64,000 nt of DNA from Nodularia sp. NIES-3585 (GTDB lineage Bacteria > Cyanobacteriota > Cyanobacteriia > Cyanobacteriales > Nostocaceae): NCBI RefSeq assembly GCF_002218065.1, contig NZ_BDUB01000001.1:2823270-2887269 (forward strand), given 5' to 3'. Numbering within the stretch: the first letter of the stretch is position 1; the number at the start of each line of letters is the position of its first letter. Below the pieces are notes generated by a model. The model did no database searches and was not told the DNA's origin. It worked only from the letters and a program-made list of their open reading frames with translations. This document shows positions 19,719-29,096 of the stretch, piece after piece. A program made the position numbers and the translations under genes.

Positions 19719-20663
19719 ATGAAATTTAGCATCGTCATCACTACTTATAATCGCTTAAACTTGCTAAAGCGAGCTATTGAATCAGCTCTTCACCAGACCA
19801 TACCTTGTGAAGTAGTTGTTGCCGATGACTGTTCATCTGATGAAACTGAACAATACATGAAAAGCTTAGGCAATTCTGTTGTTTATCATCGTAATCAGGT
19901 TAACAAAGGTCACGCAGCAACAGTAAATGCTGGAGTTCAACAAGCTAGCGGTGACTGGATTAAGTTTTTGGATGATGATGATTATTTGGCTCCTAATTGT
20001 ATAGCAGAAATGACTAGAGCGATCGCTTTATGTCCAGGTGCTGTAATCTGTTCCTGTGTGGCGGCTCAGGTAGACAGCCATGAAACTGAAATCAGTCGTA
20101 CCCCCAAAATTGGCCCCGGTTTAGCTTTTTATATCCCACAAGCGGATATTCACTACGGTATGTTGCTAGAACTGATACCTTTTGGTACACCTGTTCAGGT
20201 AGCTTGCAGTCGTGATGCTTTTTGGCAAACCTATGGTTGGGACTCCCAACTCGATGCTAACTGCGATGACATTGATTCTTGGATTCGTATCGCTCAATTT
20301 GGTGATGCGGTTTTCCTCAATCAGTGTTTGGCTTACCGTACTATTTGGACTGGCGCTTATAATCACAAGTTTTCCTTGTCTCGGCGGCTAGATACAAATA
20401 TTTTAATTAAGGAGAAAATTTACGCTTTAGTTGATGCCAAACACCGCTCTTATCTGCCCACGCTTCAGAATATAAAAAATTACCTGAAACTGCATTGGAT
20501 TTTAGCAGCAATTAAGCAACGAAACTTCCACAGCCTTCTATTGATGTTAGATAAAACGGTGTTCTGCCCTATTCCTTGGCAAATTTTATTTACAGCGATT
20601 TTATCGCGGCACTCTCATTTCTCCAATTCTCATTTACGCAAATTCATTTTGATTAATTCCTGA
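19719..20663 (+). CDS. Family 2 glycosyltransferase
   Basis: A 314-residue GT-A fold enzyme, probably transferring a nucleotide-activated sugar to a surface glycan. The N-terminus FSIVITTYNRLNLLKRAIES is typical of GT2. A first Asp pair is in VVADDCSSDET, and the metal-binding region is GDWIKFLDDDDYLAPN (about residues 84-98). A downstream acidic CDDIDSWIRIA could hold the base. No membrane segments are obvious, so it is cytoplasmic or peripheral. It is divergent from rplS and has no glycan-cluster neighbours, so the acceptor cannot be guessed. Confidence 0.85.
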   Translation: MKFSIVITTYNRLNLLKRAIESALHQTIPCEVVVADDCSSDETEQYMKSLGNSVVYHRNQVNKGHAATVNAGVQQASGDWIKFLDDDDYLAPNCIAEMTRAIALCPGAVICSCVAAQVDSHETEISRTPKIGPGLAFYIPQADIHYGMLLELIPFGTPVQVACSRDAFWQTYGWDSQLDANCDDIDSWIRIAQFGDAVFLNQCLAYRTIWTGAYNHKFSLSRRLDTNILIKEKIYALVDAKHRSYLPTLQNIKNYLKLHWILAAIKQRNFHSLLLMLDKTVFCPIPWQILFTAILSRHSHFSNSHLRKFILINS

Positions 20664-20777
20664 TGAAGCTCTTCCTCAAATTTTGGGATCTTTTTTCAAA
20701 TTTTAGGTATAGCAACCGCCAAGGATGTTAAGACATAAACGGATAATCAAACTTAGACACCACTCGGGTTTTAACCC

Positions 20778-20833
20778 ACTCCCCACTCCCCACTCCCCAC
20801 TCCCTACTCCCTACTCCCTACTCCCTACTCCCC
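20778..20833. repeat. CCCCACT/CCCTACT tandem heptamers
   Basis: Eight tandem 7-mers (CCCCACT then CCCTACT) in the spacer after the glycosyltransferase. It is the reverse complement of the GGGGAGT/GGGAGTA family after rpoB and inside mfd. The shift from CCCCACT to CCCTACT midway suggests block-wise expansion. Confidence 0.85.
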
Positions 20834-20927
20834 AGCTATACTTTAAAATTGGTTTGCTGTTTTAAAGGAATTTCAACGTTACCGGAGCTTTCGCTTTAGC
20901 GATACGCTTACCGCTTGGGGACAAAAA

Positions 20928-21405
20928 CCCACATTCCGCACCCTCAACTGTCACACATCAAGAAAAGAGCGCCCAAGTAGTACATAAGAACTAAAGTCAG
21001 TTAAGAGGAAAGGGGCTTAATGAGAATTAGTATTAGAAACCTCAGCAACTGCCAATTAGCAAAGCTTTCAGGTAAAAACCAGAATTGCAGGCGGAATATG
21101 AAAATCTAGAAAAAGTTTAGAAAAATTAATTGTTAACCAAAATAGAAATGAGAAAATCAAAAAAGAATTCATGGAGAATCCTGTAGTGATGTTGAATATA
21201 AAAGAAATCCAAATCAAAAATATAGATCATTTAGGCATAGTAGCAGGAATGGTAGATGCCATTGCGTTGGTAGAAATCATTACATTCTGATGCATTAATA
21301 ACTGCTCAAATGTCTTTTCTCCCTACAAATGTCTGTTTTTATTCTTTATGTGCATTTTTATTTCAGTAATTACCGCTTGTGACAGTTGAGAGTGAGGAAT
21401 GTGGG
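20928..21405 (+). mobile_element. Internally deleted IS remnant (IS1634-like, DUF4277-type transposase)
   Basis: The ends are 28-bp inverted repeats: 20928-20955 (CCCACATTCCGCACCCTC...) and 21378-21405, matching at 26 of 28 positions. Between them lies the beginning of a transposase reading frame (21189-21290). A 93-bp stretch ending in the right terminus (21313-21405) recurs at 25670-25762 with about 7 differences. No intact transposase remains. No clear target duplication was seen. Confidence 0.7.
21189..21290 (+). pseudogene. N-terminal stub of an IS transposase
   Basis: A 33-codon frame, MLNIKEIQIKNIDHLGIVAG followed by MVDAIALVEIITF and a stop. The KNIDHLGIVAGxxDxIxxVEII pattern is, from memory, the start of DUF4277-containing IS4/IS1634-group transposases of cyanobacteria. 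The remaining 400-500 codons are missing, and the frame runs directly into the right-end sequence of the element. Confidence 0.6.
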
Positions 21406-21507
21406 TTAAAATAATTATCATTCTTGAGAAAACCTGTCTCTTGTTTTTCTTGGAATAATTTATTCTTTGGAAGTCCCTTACTGATAGTTATCAGAACTGA
21501 GATTAAT

Positions 21508-22140
21508 TCAACATTGCATACCCGGACTGAGAAACTTAACGAGTCGCTCTGTTGCATTTTGAATATCTTGGGAATTTGTGTTCTGGAGCAGTGCAAATAG
21601 TTGCCCAGCTTCAGCTAGCACTCGAATTAAAGCTGCAATTACCAAATCAAACTTCCAATTAATCTGTGATCGCGACTGCTCAGGAAGTGCGCGTTGCAAC
21701 ACATCCAAAAATGCCTTAGTAGACACAGCAAATTCTCCGGCGGCAATACTCTTGATCGGTTCTGGTTCAGTTTGACAACGCCCCATAAATTGAGCGCGCA
21801 CCAGCAGGTTATCTTTATCTTGGGCTAAAATTTCTAGATTGGGTTTTATTAGTGCAGTCAATATTGCTTCCACCGATGGCATTTCCTGCCCTGCCTGAAG
21901 CTGTTCTAGCAGTGCTAATTCTTGCTCAACCAATGGACGAGCAAACCGCGCAACCACAGATCGAAACAAATCTTCCTTTGAACCGAAGTGGTAATGAACA
22001 GCAGCCAAGTTCACCCCTGCCTCACTCACCAGATTACGTAATGTGGTTCCAGCAAAGCCTCGCTCGGCAAAAAGCCGTTCAGCAACACTGATGATTTGTT
22101 CTTTGGTATCAGTTGTCAGACTAACCACAATTTCCTGCAT
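21508..22140 (-). CDS. TetR/AcrR family transcriptional regulator
   Basis: A 210-residue repressor-type protein. The N-terminal helix-turn-helix (KEQIISVAERLFAERGF, GTTLRNLVSEAGVNLAAVHYHFGSKEDLF; about residues 13-62) is canonical. The C-terminal ligand domain resembles the CecR (DUF1956) group. It is divergent from the adaptor stub and RND pump, the classic arrangement for an efflux repressor acting on the shared intergenic region; here that region is reduced to a few bases, so the operator may have been lost with the adaptor 5' end. The gene lies inside the IS-bracketed segment. Confidence 0.88.
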   Translation of the reverse strand: MQEIVVSLTTDTKEQIISVAERLFAERGFAGTTLRNLVSEAGVNLAAVHYHFGSKEDLFRSVVARFARPLVEQELALLEQLQAGQEMPSVEAILTALIKPNLEILAQDKDNLLVRAQFMGRCQTEPEPIKSIAAGEFAVSTKAFLDVLQRALPEQSRSQINWKFDLVIAALIRVLAEAGQLFALLQNTNSQDIQNATERLVKFLSPGMQC

Positions 22141-22143
22141 TAG

Positions 22144-22350
22144 TTCAAACGAGGACTATGGAATTGCTATGTAGTGACCCCATTGAATGGTAGGGATGGC
22201 AAAAGTTACACCGTCCAAGAAAAAGCGGTAGAAATTTTGCATCAAACTGGTGATCGGGTTTTAGTGCGAGGCACTTTGCAACCGGGCGATCGCATCGTTG
22301 CTAATGGAACGCACCGGGTTGTACCTGGACAAAAGGTGCAGCCTTTATAG
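22144..22350 (+). pseudogene. 3' stub of an RND adaptor (membrane fusion protein) gene
   Basis: A stop-free frame of 68 codons ends ...VTPLNGRDGKSYTV, QEKAVEILHQTGDRVLVRG, TLQPGDRIVANGTHRVVPGQ and KVQPL before TAG at 22348. The VRGxLxPGDRIVANGTHRxVPGQxV pattern is the typical C-terminal end of HlyD/AcrA-type periplasmic adaptors. About 300 or more upstream codons are missing, and the tetR start codon lies only four bases from the frame opening. The partner pump follows 46 bases later. Confidence 0.65.
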
Positions 22351-22396
22351 GCATTTATTAATAATCTTGTTCAATCCCTCCGCAGCAAAATACATC

Positions 22397-25300
22397 ATGG
22401 TTGGCCCCTTTTACAAAAATATTCGTCTTCTCATTCTTACATTGCTGATGCTGTTCGCTTGGGGTTTCTCTGCGTTTCAAGCCCTGCCACGCCAAGAAGA
22501 CCCAGAGATGGTAGCCCGTACAGCCGTCGTTCAGACTGCTTTTCCCGGAGCCAATGCCGAACGGGTGGAAGCCCTAGTCACGGCTGTGATTGAAGAAGAA
22601 CTATCAGAAATTGAAGAGATTGATGTTTTACAGTCGAACTCGCGGGTGGGCTTTTCTACGGTTGCGATTGAACTGGCTGAGACCGTCAAAGATACTAAGT
22701 CTGTGTGGTCGAAAGTTCGTGATGAACTAGCTGATGCCTTAATCCGACTCCCTGTTGGGGCAACCCCCCCGGAACTAGATGAAGCCGAGACAAGAGCGTA
22801 TACCGTCATTGCTTCCCTAACCTGGAATTTGCCAGATGAACCGAACTATGCCATTCTCAAGCGCTATGCCAAAGAGTTGGGCATCGTTCTAAGAGGGATA
22901 AAGGGCACAGAAAAAGTTGAGTTTTACGGCAGTCCAGAGGAAGAGATTCTGGTGGACATGGCCGCATCAGAACTGGCGGCGGTAGGTTTGTCTCCTCAGC
23001 AGTTGGCAGGGCAAATTCGCCTCAGTGATGCCAAGGTAACGGCGGGTCAGTTTCGTAGTGCCAATCAAAATATTGCCATTGAGGTGGAAAATGAACTGGA
23101 AACGTTAGAGCAAATTCGGCAAATTCCCATTCAATCAGATCAAGGTCAATTTACACGCTTAAGTGACATTGCCTCTGTTAGTCGGGGGGTACGCGACCCC
23201 CTCAATCATCAGGCGTTGGTTGGGGGTAAATCGGCGGTTGTGCTGGGCGTGATGATGCAGTCTGGGTTGCGGGTTGATCAGTGGGGGGCAGAGGTTCGTA
23301 AGCAACTCGATGGCTTTCGCGATCGCCTCCCGGTGGGTGTGAGCCTAGACCTGCTGTTTAATCAAAGTGGCTATGTCGAGGAGCGCATTGGTACGCTGAT
23401 TGATAACCTGTTGTTTGGCGCTGCCCTGGTGATGATCGTCACCTTTATGGGCATGGGCTGGCGATCGGCTCTCGTGGTGGGAATTGCGCTGCCATTGAGC
23501 GTATTTGCGGTTTTGGGGTGGATGAGCGTTTTGAATGTGCCAATCCATCAAATGTCTGTAACGGGCTTAATCATTGCCCTGGGTCTGTTAATTGATAATG
23601 CGATTGTGGTCGTCGATGAAATTCAGGTGGAGTTGCAAAAAGGTAAGCCTCCCTTGCAAGCTGTCAGCCATACCGTGAAGTATTTGCAAGTTCCGCTTCT
23701 GGCTTCGACCGTGACAACGGTAATCACCTTTTTGCCTATCTATCTCCTGCCCGGATCGGCTGGAGAATTTGTTGGCTCGATCGCACTCAGTGTCATCTTG
23801 TCCCTGATTTCATCCCTGGTGATCTCCCTGACGGTGATTGCAGCTTTGGCTGGACGCTTGCTGGGAAGTAGGGGGCGTGACTACGACGACCAACAAAACA
23901 GTAATAAGGGTCGGTTGGGTAGCAGGTTTTTCCAGTTCTTGATCAAACCTGGAGCGTGGTGGAATAATGGCTTGAATTCACCGCGTTTAACTCGTCTGTA
24001 TCGTTGGTCGATTCAACGCACAACGGCTCGACCGCTATTGATGGCAACATTAACGCTGATTGTGCCGTTGCTGGGCTTTCTTGTAGCAGGGAGCCTACCG
24101 GAGCAGTTTTTTCCACTCCTTGATCGTGATCAGTTTCAGATTGAGGTGGAATTTGCTCCACAAACGGCGATCGCCCAGACCCAAAAACAGGTTCTACGAG
24201 CAAGGGAGGTCATCTTAGCCCATAACAATGTCAAAGATGTACATTGGTTTGTGGGCCAAAGCGCTCCCATGTTTTACTACAACCTGATCAGCAACCGCGA
24301 AAATCAATCTCATTATGCTCAGGCGATGGTGCAGCTTAAATCCAAGGATGGGGTTGAAGCTTTGGTACGTGAGTTACAAGGTGATCTGAGTACGGTCTTC
24401 CCTGATGCACGGGTGATTGTGCAGAAACTTCAGCAAGGGCCACCCTTTGCCGCACCAGTAGAAATGCGGATTTACGGCCCAAGCTTGACAGAATTACGCC
24501 GTCTGGGAACCCAGGTGCGGCAGATTTTGACCACCATCTCAGATGTGATTGCGGTGCGGGATGACTTGACCGAAGGTTTACCGAAGTTAGGGCTGAAGGT
24601 CGATGAAGAGCAGGTGCAACAGGCGGGGTTGAATAACACAGCGATCGCCGAACAATTGGCAGCCTACTCTGAAGGTATTATCGGTGGCAGCATTGTCGAG
24701 TCCACGGAAAATTTACCGGTGCGAGTACGGCTGACAAATCTGGATCGCGCCAGCTTGGAGTCTCTGGCCTCGCTTGATTTACGCCCAGAGCAATCACCAG
24801 ATCGAGACTTTCGCCCTACCTCAGCCCTGGGACAATTCAAGTTATTACCTGAATCTGCCAACGTAGCGCGTCGGCATGAGCAAAGAGTAAATACCGTACA
24901 AGCATTTATCACCTCTGGGGTGCTGCCAAGCAAGGTTCTCGCAGCATTGCAACAACGACTCGCCCAGGCAAACTTTCAATTGCCACCAGGCTATTTTTAT
25001 GAGTTTGGCGGCGAACAGGCAGAACGCAACAGTACTGTTGGCAGCTTGCTGTTCTTTGTGCCGTTGTTAGTCTTGACAATGATTACCACGCTGGTACTAT
25101 CACTGGGTTCGTTTGGGCAAACAGCCATTGTCGCAGTCGTGGCGATAGGCTCAATTGGGATGGCTTTGTTTTCCCTCAAGGTGTTTGGCTCGGTGCTGGG
25201 TTTTATGGCAATTGTCGGCTCGATGGGTCTGGTGGGGATTGCTATTAATGGCTCGATTATGGTACTTTCTGCGTTTAATGAAGATCCTCAAGCTAAGTTG

Positions 25301-25615
25301 GGCAACCGCCGATCTGTGGAAAATGTTGTTGTCAAAGCAACTCGTCACGTTTTAACCACGACTATTACGACAATGGTGGGTTTTATTCCCCTGTTAAGTG
25401 ATGGCGATCCGTTCTGGCAACCTCTGGCGATCGCAATTGCAGGCGGTATCGGCGGTTCTCCATTTCTAGCGCTTTACTTCACCCCCGCTGCTTATTTACT
25501 GTTGAAACGACGCAAATCAATTCCCAAAGGCAACCTCATTGAGTTCAAAGAGCCAATGGACAAAAACAACGTCGTCGCTGGCAAAGCCTTTTGGGCGGAT
25601 GTAGAAAATCCTTAA
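22397..25615 (+). CDS. RND-type efflux transporter permease
   Basis: An inner-membrane, proton-driven export pump of about 1072 residues. The start was set at 22397 (MVGPFYKNIRLLILTLLMLFAWGFSAF = first transmembrane helix). Earlier in-frame ATGs lie within the adaptor stub. It has the duplicated RND layout: a porter domain, then a helix cluster with GLIIALGLLIDNAIVVVDEI (the Asp of proton relay), then a second half ending with LVGIAINGSIMVLSAFNED and TRHVLTTTITTMVGFIPLL. Base composition looks more G+C-rich than the neighbours, and it is bracketed by IS ends, suggesting transfer. Its own adaptor is truncated. Confidence 0.9.
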   Translation: MVGPFYKNIRLLILTLLMLFAWGFSAFQALPRQEDPEMVARTAVVQTAFPGANAERVEALVTAVIEEELSEIEEIDVLQSNSRVGFSTVAIELAETVKDTKSVWSKVRDELADALIRLPVGATPPELDEAETRAYTVIASLTWNLPDEPNYAILKRYAKELGIVLRGIKGTEKVEFYGSPEEEILVDMAASELAAVGLSPQQLAGQIRLSDAKVTAGQFRSANQNIAIEVENELETLEQIRQIPIQSDQGQFTRLSDIASVSRGVRDPLNHQALVGGKSAVVLGVMMQSGLRVDQWGAEVRKQLDGFRDRLPVGVSLDLLFNQSGYVEERIGTLIDNLLFGAALVMIVTFMGMGWRSALVVGIALPLSVFAVLGWMSVLNVPIHQMSVTGLIIALGLLIDNAIVVVDEIQVELQKGKPPLQAVSHTVKYLQVPLLASTVTTVITFLPIYLLPGSAGEFVGSIALSVILSLISSLVISLTVIAALAGRLLGSRGRDYDDQQNSNKGRLGSRFFQFLIKPGAWWNNGLNSPRLTRLYRWSIQRTTARPLLMATLTLIVPLLGFLVAGSLPEQFFPLLDRDQFQIEVEFAPQTAIAQTQKQVLRAREVILAHNNVKDVHWFVGQSAPMFYYNLISNRENQSHYAQAMVQLKSKDGVEALVRELQGDLSTVFPDARVIVQKLQQGPPFAAPVEMRIYGPSLTELRRLGTQVRQILTTISDVIAVRDDLTEGLPKLGLKVDEEQVQQAGLNNTAIAEQLAAYSEGIIGGSIVESTENLPVRVRLTNLDRASLESLASLDLRPEQSPDRDFRPTSALGQFKLLPESANVARRHEQRVNTVQAFITSGVLPSKVLAALQQRLAQANFQLPPGYFYEFGGEQAERNSTVGSLLFFVPLLVLTMITTLVLSLGSFGQTAIVAVVAIGSIGMALFSLKVFGSVLGFMAIVGSMGLVGIAINGSIMVLSAFNEDPQAKLGNRRSVENVVVKATRHVLTTTITTMVGFIPLLSDGDPFWQPLAIAIAGGIGGSPFLALYFTPAAYLLLKRRKSIPKGNLIEFKEPMDKNNVVAGKAFWADVENP

Positions 25616-25669
25616 GGTCAACTATCACGGGTGATTTTTGAGGCTAGGCATTGAGCCGAGATGCCAAAA

Positions 25670-25762
25670 TCTTTTCTCCCTACAAATGTCTGATTTTATT
25701 CTTTATTTACATTTTTCTTTCAGTAATTACCGCTTGTGACAGTTGAAGGTGCGGAATGTGGG
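25670..25762 (+). mobile_element. Second IS right end (solo copy)
   Basis: This 93-bp segment repeats 21313-21405 in the same orientation with about 7 differences. It ends in a 28-bp terminus (25735-25762) that is the inverted match of 20928-20955 at 27 of 28 positions, closer than the internal copy. No transposase frame is attached. Together with 20928 it brackets tetR and the RND pump. Confidence 0.7.
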
Positions 25763-25794
25763 AAAAATGGATAAAGTCGAGCTTAGACATCCTG

Positions 25795-28700
25795 TTAATC
25801 GAACTTTTTCTTCCATCCACCCAAATGGATTAAAATTGGCTTCGCCCAACGCCAATGTAATAAATCGTGCAGCATAGTATAAAAACAGGGGATGATAAAC
25901 AACGTTAGCAATGTAGCTAAAGACAAACCCGAAAATACGACTACACCCAATGGTTGCAGAAATTCTGAACCTTCACCAATTCCCAAAGCCAAAGGAAACA
26001 TACCTAAAACTGTGGTGATGGTGGTCATCAATATGGGACGTAAGCGTTGAGGAGCAGCTTGTAAAATTGCAGTTTTTCTGTCAACTTTGTCTCGTTCACG
26101 AATTTGATTTGCTAGTTCTACCATGATGATGGCATTGTTGACCACAATACCTACTAACAACACCGCCCCGACGATGACAGTCGCACCAATGGCGGTATCA
26201 GTGACGTAAAGCCCAAAAATTCCTCCTGCTATTGCCAGAGGAATGGTCAACATAATTACCAAGGGGTCGATGAGTGAATTGTACTGCACTGCCATGACCA
26301 CAAAAACTAGAAAGCTAGCTAATCCACCTAATAGTTTGAGCGAGTTTTGTAATTCCTGATTGGATGCAGCGGCAGAACTGGGTAAAACACTCACACCTTC
26401 AGGCAAATTTAAACTATTTAAGATTGTGTCTACTTGGGTAAAAGCATCACTCAAGTTTGCTCCCTCAGTCAAATTCCCTGCAAGTATGAATACCTGACGC
26501 TGATTAATTCTCTGAATTTCCCCAGGTGCTTGTCCTTCAGTAATTGTGGCTACATCGCTCAGGCGTATTTGGCGATTGTTGTCAACGAATAAAGGTAATC
26601 TCTCTAATTGAGAAACCTCTTGGATTGATGATTCATTCAACTGCACTCTGACATCCACTAAACGGTTACTGCGTTGTAGTCGGGTGGGTACACTACCTTC
26701 GATAGCTGTTTGAATTGTGTCGCCAATATCTCTAGTATTTAAGCCAAAATTTGCTACTCTGTCCCAGTCAGGAATGACCTGGAGTTCCGGTTGACGCTCA
26801 TCAGCATCAGGACGGAATCTGACTAAGGTGGCGCGGTCTTCCAAGGCAGTCAGCACGTCTCGACCAGCTTGTTCTAAGTTCTCTGTATCATTACCCTGAA
26901 GAATGATATCAACATCAGCACCACGGACTGGAGAGTTGCTGAGAATTAAACCCCGCACTTCACCAGGAGAAAGGCGCAGGCGAATTCCCACTAAATTGAG
27001 CTGGTTAAACTCTTCGGTGACTCGTTCTACATAAGCTTCGGTATCAGTCCCTGGTTTGAGGGTAATAGTGCTGGTACCTCTGAGGGGATTAGCATTGACA
27101 TTTGTCCCAAAAAGCGCACCGCCAGCTGTAGTAAAGACATATTCAGTTTCTGGTTGCTTGAGGAGGATGTCATCAACCATCGCCATAACTTTGCGGTTAG
27201 TTTGCAGGGGCGTACCAGGTGGAAATTGAGCACTTAATCTGGCTTGTCCTGTACTAATTCGCGGCAGGATTTCTTGGGGAATTTGCGGAGCGATCCACAA
27301 ACTACCGCCACCAAATACGATAATAGCGATCGCGACTGTTAAAAATCGCCAGCGCAATATATCAATCAAAAACCGCCTATATCTATTTGTCGCTGTATCA
27401 AAGCGGCTGTTAAATTCTTGTAGTAGCCAAAACTTATTCAACCCACTAGAAAATTTCCAGGACAAGGTGCGGGAAGTCAGCATGGGGATAATTGTCACCG
27501 CAATCAAAATTGAAGCGGCGACAGAAAAGGTAATGGTAAGAATTAGCTCATTAAATAGTAGTGAAATAAAGCCGCCAATGAGCAAAAATGGTATCACTGC
27601 TACTAAGTTGGTACTGGTAGAAGCAATTAAGGCTGACTCTACTTCTTGACTACTTTTTTCAGCCTGTTGAATCAGTTGCTGGGAACTCAGGCGAGTTTTG
27701 GTATGTTTACCGGGAGTCATCCCTGCACCCTCGGCAATGTTCTCCAACATGACGATAGAGTTATCTACCACAATACCCACGCCTAAAGCTAAACCGCCCA
27801 AGCTGAATACGTTCAGGGATAAGCCAAATATTCCCATGAAGATGATGGCGGCTAAACTGGCTAAAGGGATGGCAATGACAATAATAAAAGTTTGTCGCAG
27901 GGAACCAAGGAAGAGTAAAACCGCAAAAGCAGCTAGTCCCGTACCAATTAAGCCGGAAGTCACAACATTAGAAATGGAATTACGGATAAACTTTGATTCA
28001 TCCAAGGTAGCTGTGAGTATTGTTCCTTCAGGAACTACACCCGATGCTTGGAGTTCTGCTAAACGTTTTTTGACACCATCAACAACATTAATAGTGTTGG
28101 CATCTGGCTGTTTTTGAATGCTGACTTTAACAGATGGTTCCCCATTGAGTAAAACGTAGATGCGCTGTTGTTCTGAGCCATCTATCACTTCGGCAAAGTC
28201 TCGCAAATAAACGCGGCGATTCAAAATTGGGGGCTGGGAATTACCATCTGAGGACGCAGGAGCAGAGGACACCTCAAAGGTCAAATTTTTAATTTCATCA
28301 GCACTTTGGAAACGTCCCACAGTCCGAGTTAATGGCTCAGAATTTGACCCCAAAAGCCGACCACCAGAAACATCTTGATTGCGGTCTCTGAGTTCATCCA
28401 GGACATCAGTCAAACCCACTCCCAAGGCTTGCAAACGATCCAAATCTAAATTGACTCTAACTTCTTCTTTGACTCCTCCTGATACGTTTACCCCGGCGAC
28501 TCCGGGGACAACGCCTAGTTCGCGCACTAGTTCTTCTTCAGCAAAAACCCGCAAGTCACGGCCTTCTAAAGAGGGCGAAGTTAAGGCAAATTCGTAAACT
28601 GGTAACTGGGAAGGATCGAATTTGAATAAGCGTGGTGTTTCAATGGTGTCTGGTAAAGTGCCTCTAGCTCGATTAAAGGAAGCTGTAGCATCGTTTAAGG

Positions 28701-29037
28701 CTTGATCAATATCGCCCCCTGGTTGAAAATACAGATCCAAACTTACCTGTCCTTCACGAGTTTGGGAAAAAATCTGTAGTACACCTTCAGTGGCAGAAAA
28801 AGCTGATTCTAAAGGTCTTGTGATTTCATCAATGGCTACTTCTGGAGAAATTCCTGGTGCGCCTATCCGCACACCAATTCGGGGATAGGTAATTGATGGT
28901 AGTAAATCTACGGGTAATTTAATAACGAAAAATACACCCATTACCAGTACTGCCAGAGCCAGCATAAGTGTGCCGATATGTCGGCGGATGGAAATAGTAC
29001 TGATACTAAATCCGCTGCCCTTTTGTATTTCCTGCAT
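25795..29037 (-). CDS. RND-type efflux transporter permease
   Basis: A 1080-residue inner-membrane pump of the AcrB/hydrophobe-exporter type. The N-terminus ISIRRHIGTLMLALAVLVMGVFFV is the first helix and cytoplasmic entry; LPSITYPRIGVRIGAPGISPEVAIDEI begins the porter domain. Transmembrane helix 4 contains GLALGVGIVVDNSIVMLENI with the proton-relay Asp, and the second half contains GIVVNNAIIMVELANQIRERD. It lies 59 bases downstream of its adaptor gene on the same strand, so the two are probably an operon. There is no TolC-like outer-membrane gene nearby. It is not closely similar to the pump at 22397. Confidence 0.95.
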   Translation of the reverse strand: MQEIQKGSGFSISTISIRRHIGTLMLALAVLVMGVFFVIKLPVDLLPSITYPRIGVRIGAPGISPEVAIDEITRPLESAFSATEGVLQIFSQTREGQVSLDLYFQPGGDIDQALNDATASFNRARGTLPDTIETPRLFKFDPSQLPVYEFALTSPSLEGRDLRVFAEEELVRELGVVPGVAGVNVSGGVKEEVRVNLDLDRLQALGVGLTDVLDELRDRNQDVSGGRLLGSNSEPLTRTVGRFQSADEIKNLTFEVSSAPASSDGNSQPPILNRRVYLRDFAEVIDGSEQQRIYVLLNGEPSVKVSIQKQPDANTINVVDGVKKRLAELQASGVVPEGTILTATLDESKFIRNSISNVVTSGLIGTGLAAFAVLLFLGSLRQTFIIVIAIPLASLAAIIFMGIFGLSLNVFSLGGLALGVGIVVDNSIVMLENIAEGAGMTPGKHTKTRLSSQQLIQQAEKSSQEVESALIASTSTNLVAVIPFLLIGGFISLLFNELILTITFSVAASILIAVTIIPMLTSRTLSWKFSSGLNKFWLLQEFNSRFDTATNRYRRFLIDILRWRFLTVAIAIIVFGGGSLWIAPQIPQEILPRISTGQARLSAQFPPGTPLQTNRKVMAMVDDILLKQPETEYVFTTAGGALFGTNVNANPLRGTSTITLKPGTDTEAYVERVTEEFNQLNLVGIRLRLSPGEVRGLILSNSPVRGADVDIILQGNDTENLEQAGRDVLTALEDRATLVRFRPDADERQPELQVIPDWDRVANFGLNTRDIGDTIQTAIEGSVPTRLQRSNRLVDVRVQLNESSIQEVSQLERLPLFVDNNRQIRLSDVATITEGQAPGEIQRINQRQVFILAGNLTEGANLSDAFTQVDTILNSLNLPEGVSVLPSSAAASNQELQNSLKLLGGLASFLVFVVMAVQYNSLIDPLVIMLTIPLAIAGGIFGLYVTDTAIGATVIVGAVLLVGIVVNNAIIMVELANQIRERDKVDRKTAILQAAPQRLRPILMTTITTVLGMFPLALGIGEGSEFLQPLGVVVFSGLSLATLLTLFIIPCFYTMLHDLLHWRWAKPILIHLGGWKKKFD

Positions 29038-29096
29038 CTATTGCTAATCTCCAATGAAAGGTCTAAATGAGAACCTCAAAAATTCATTTTTAATTT

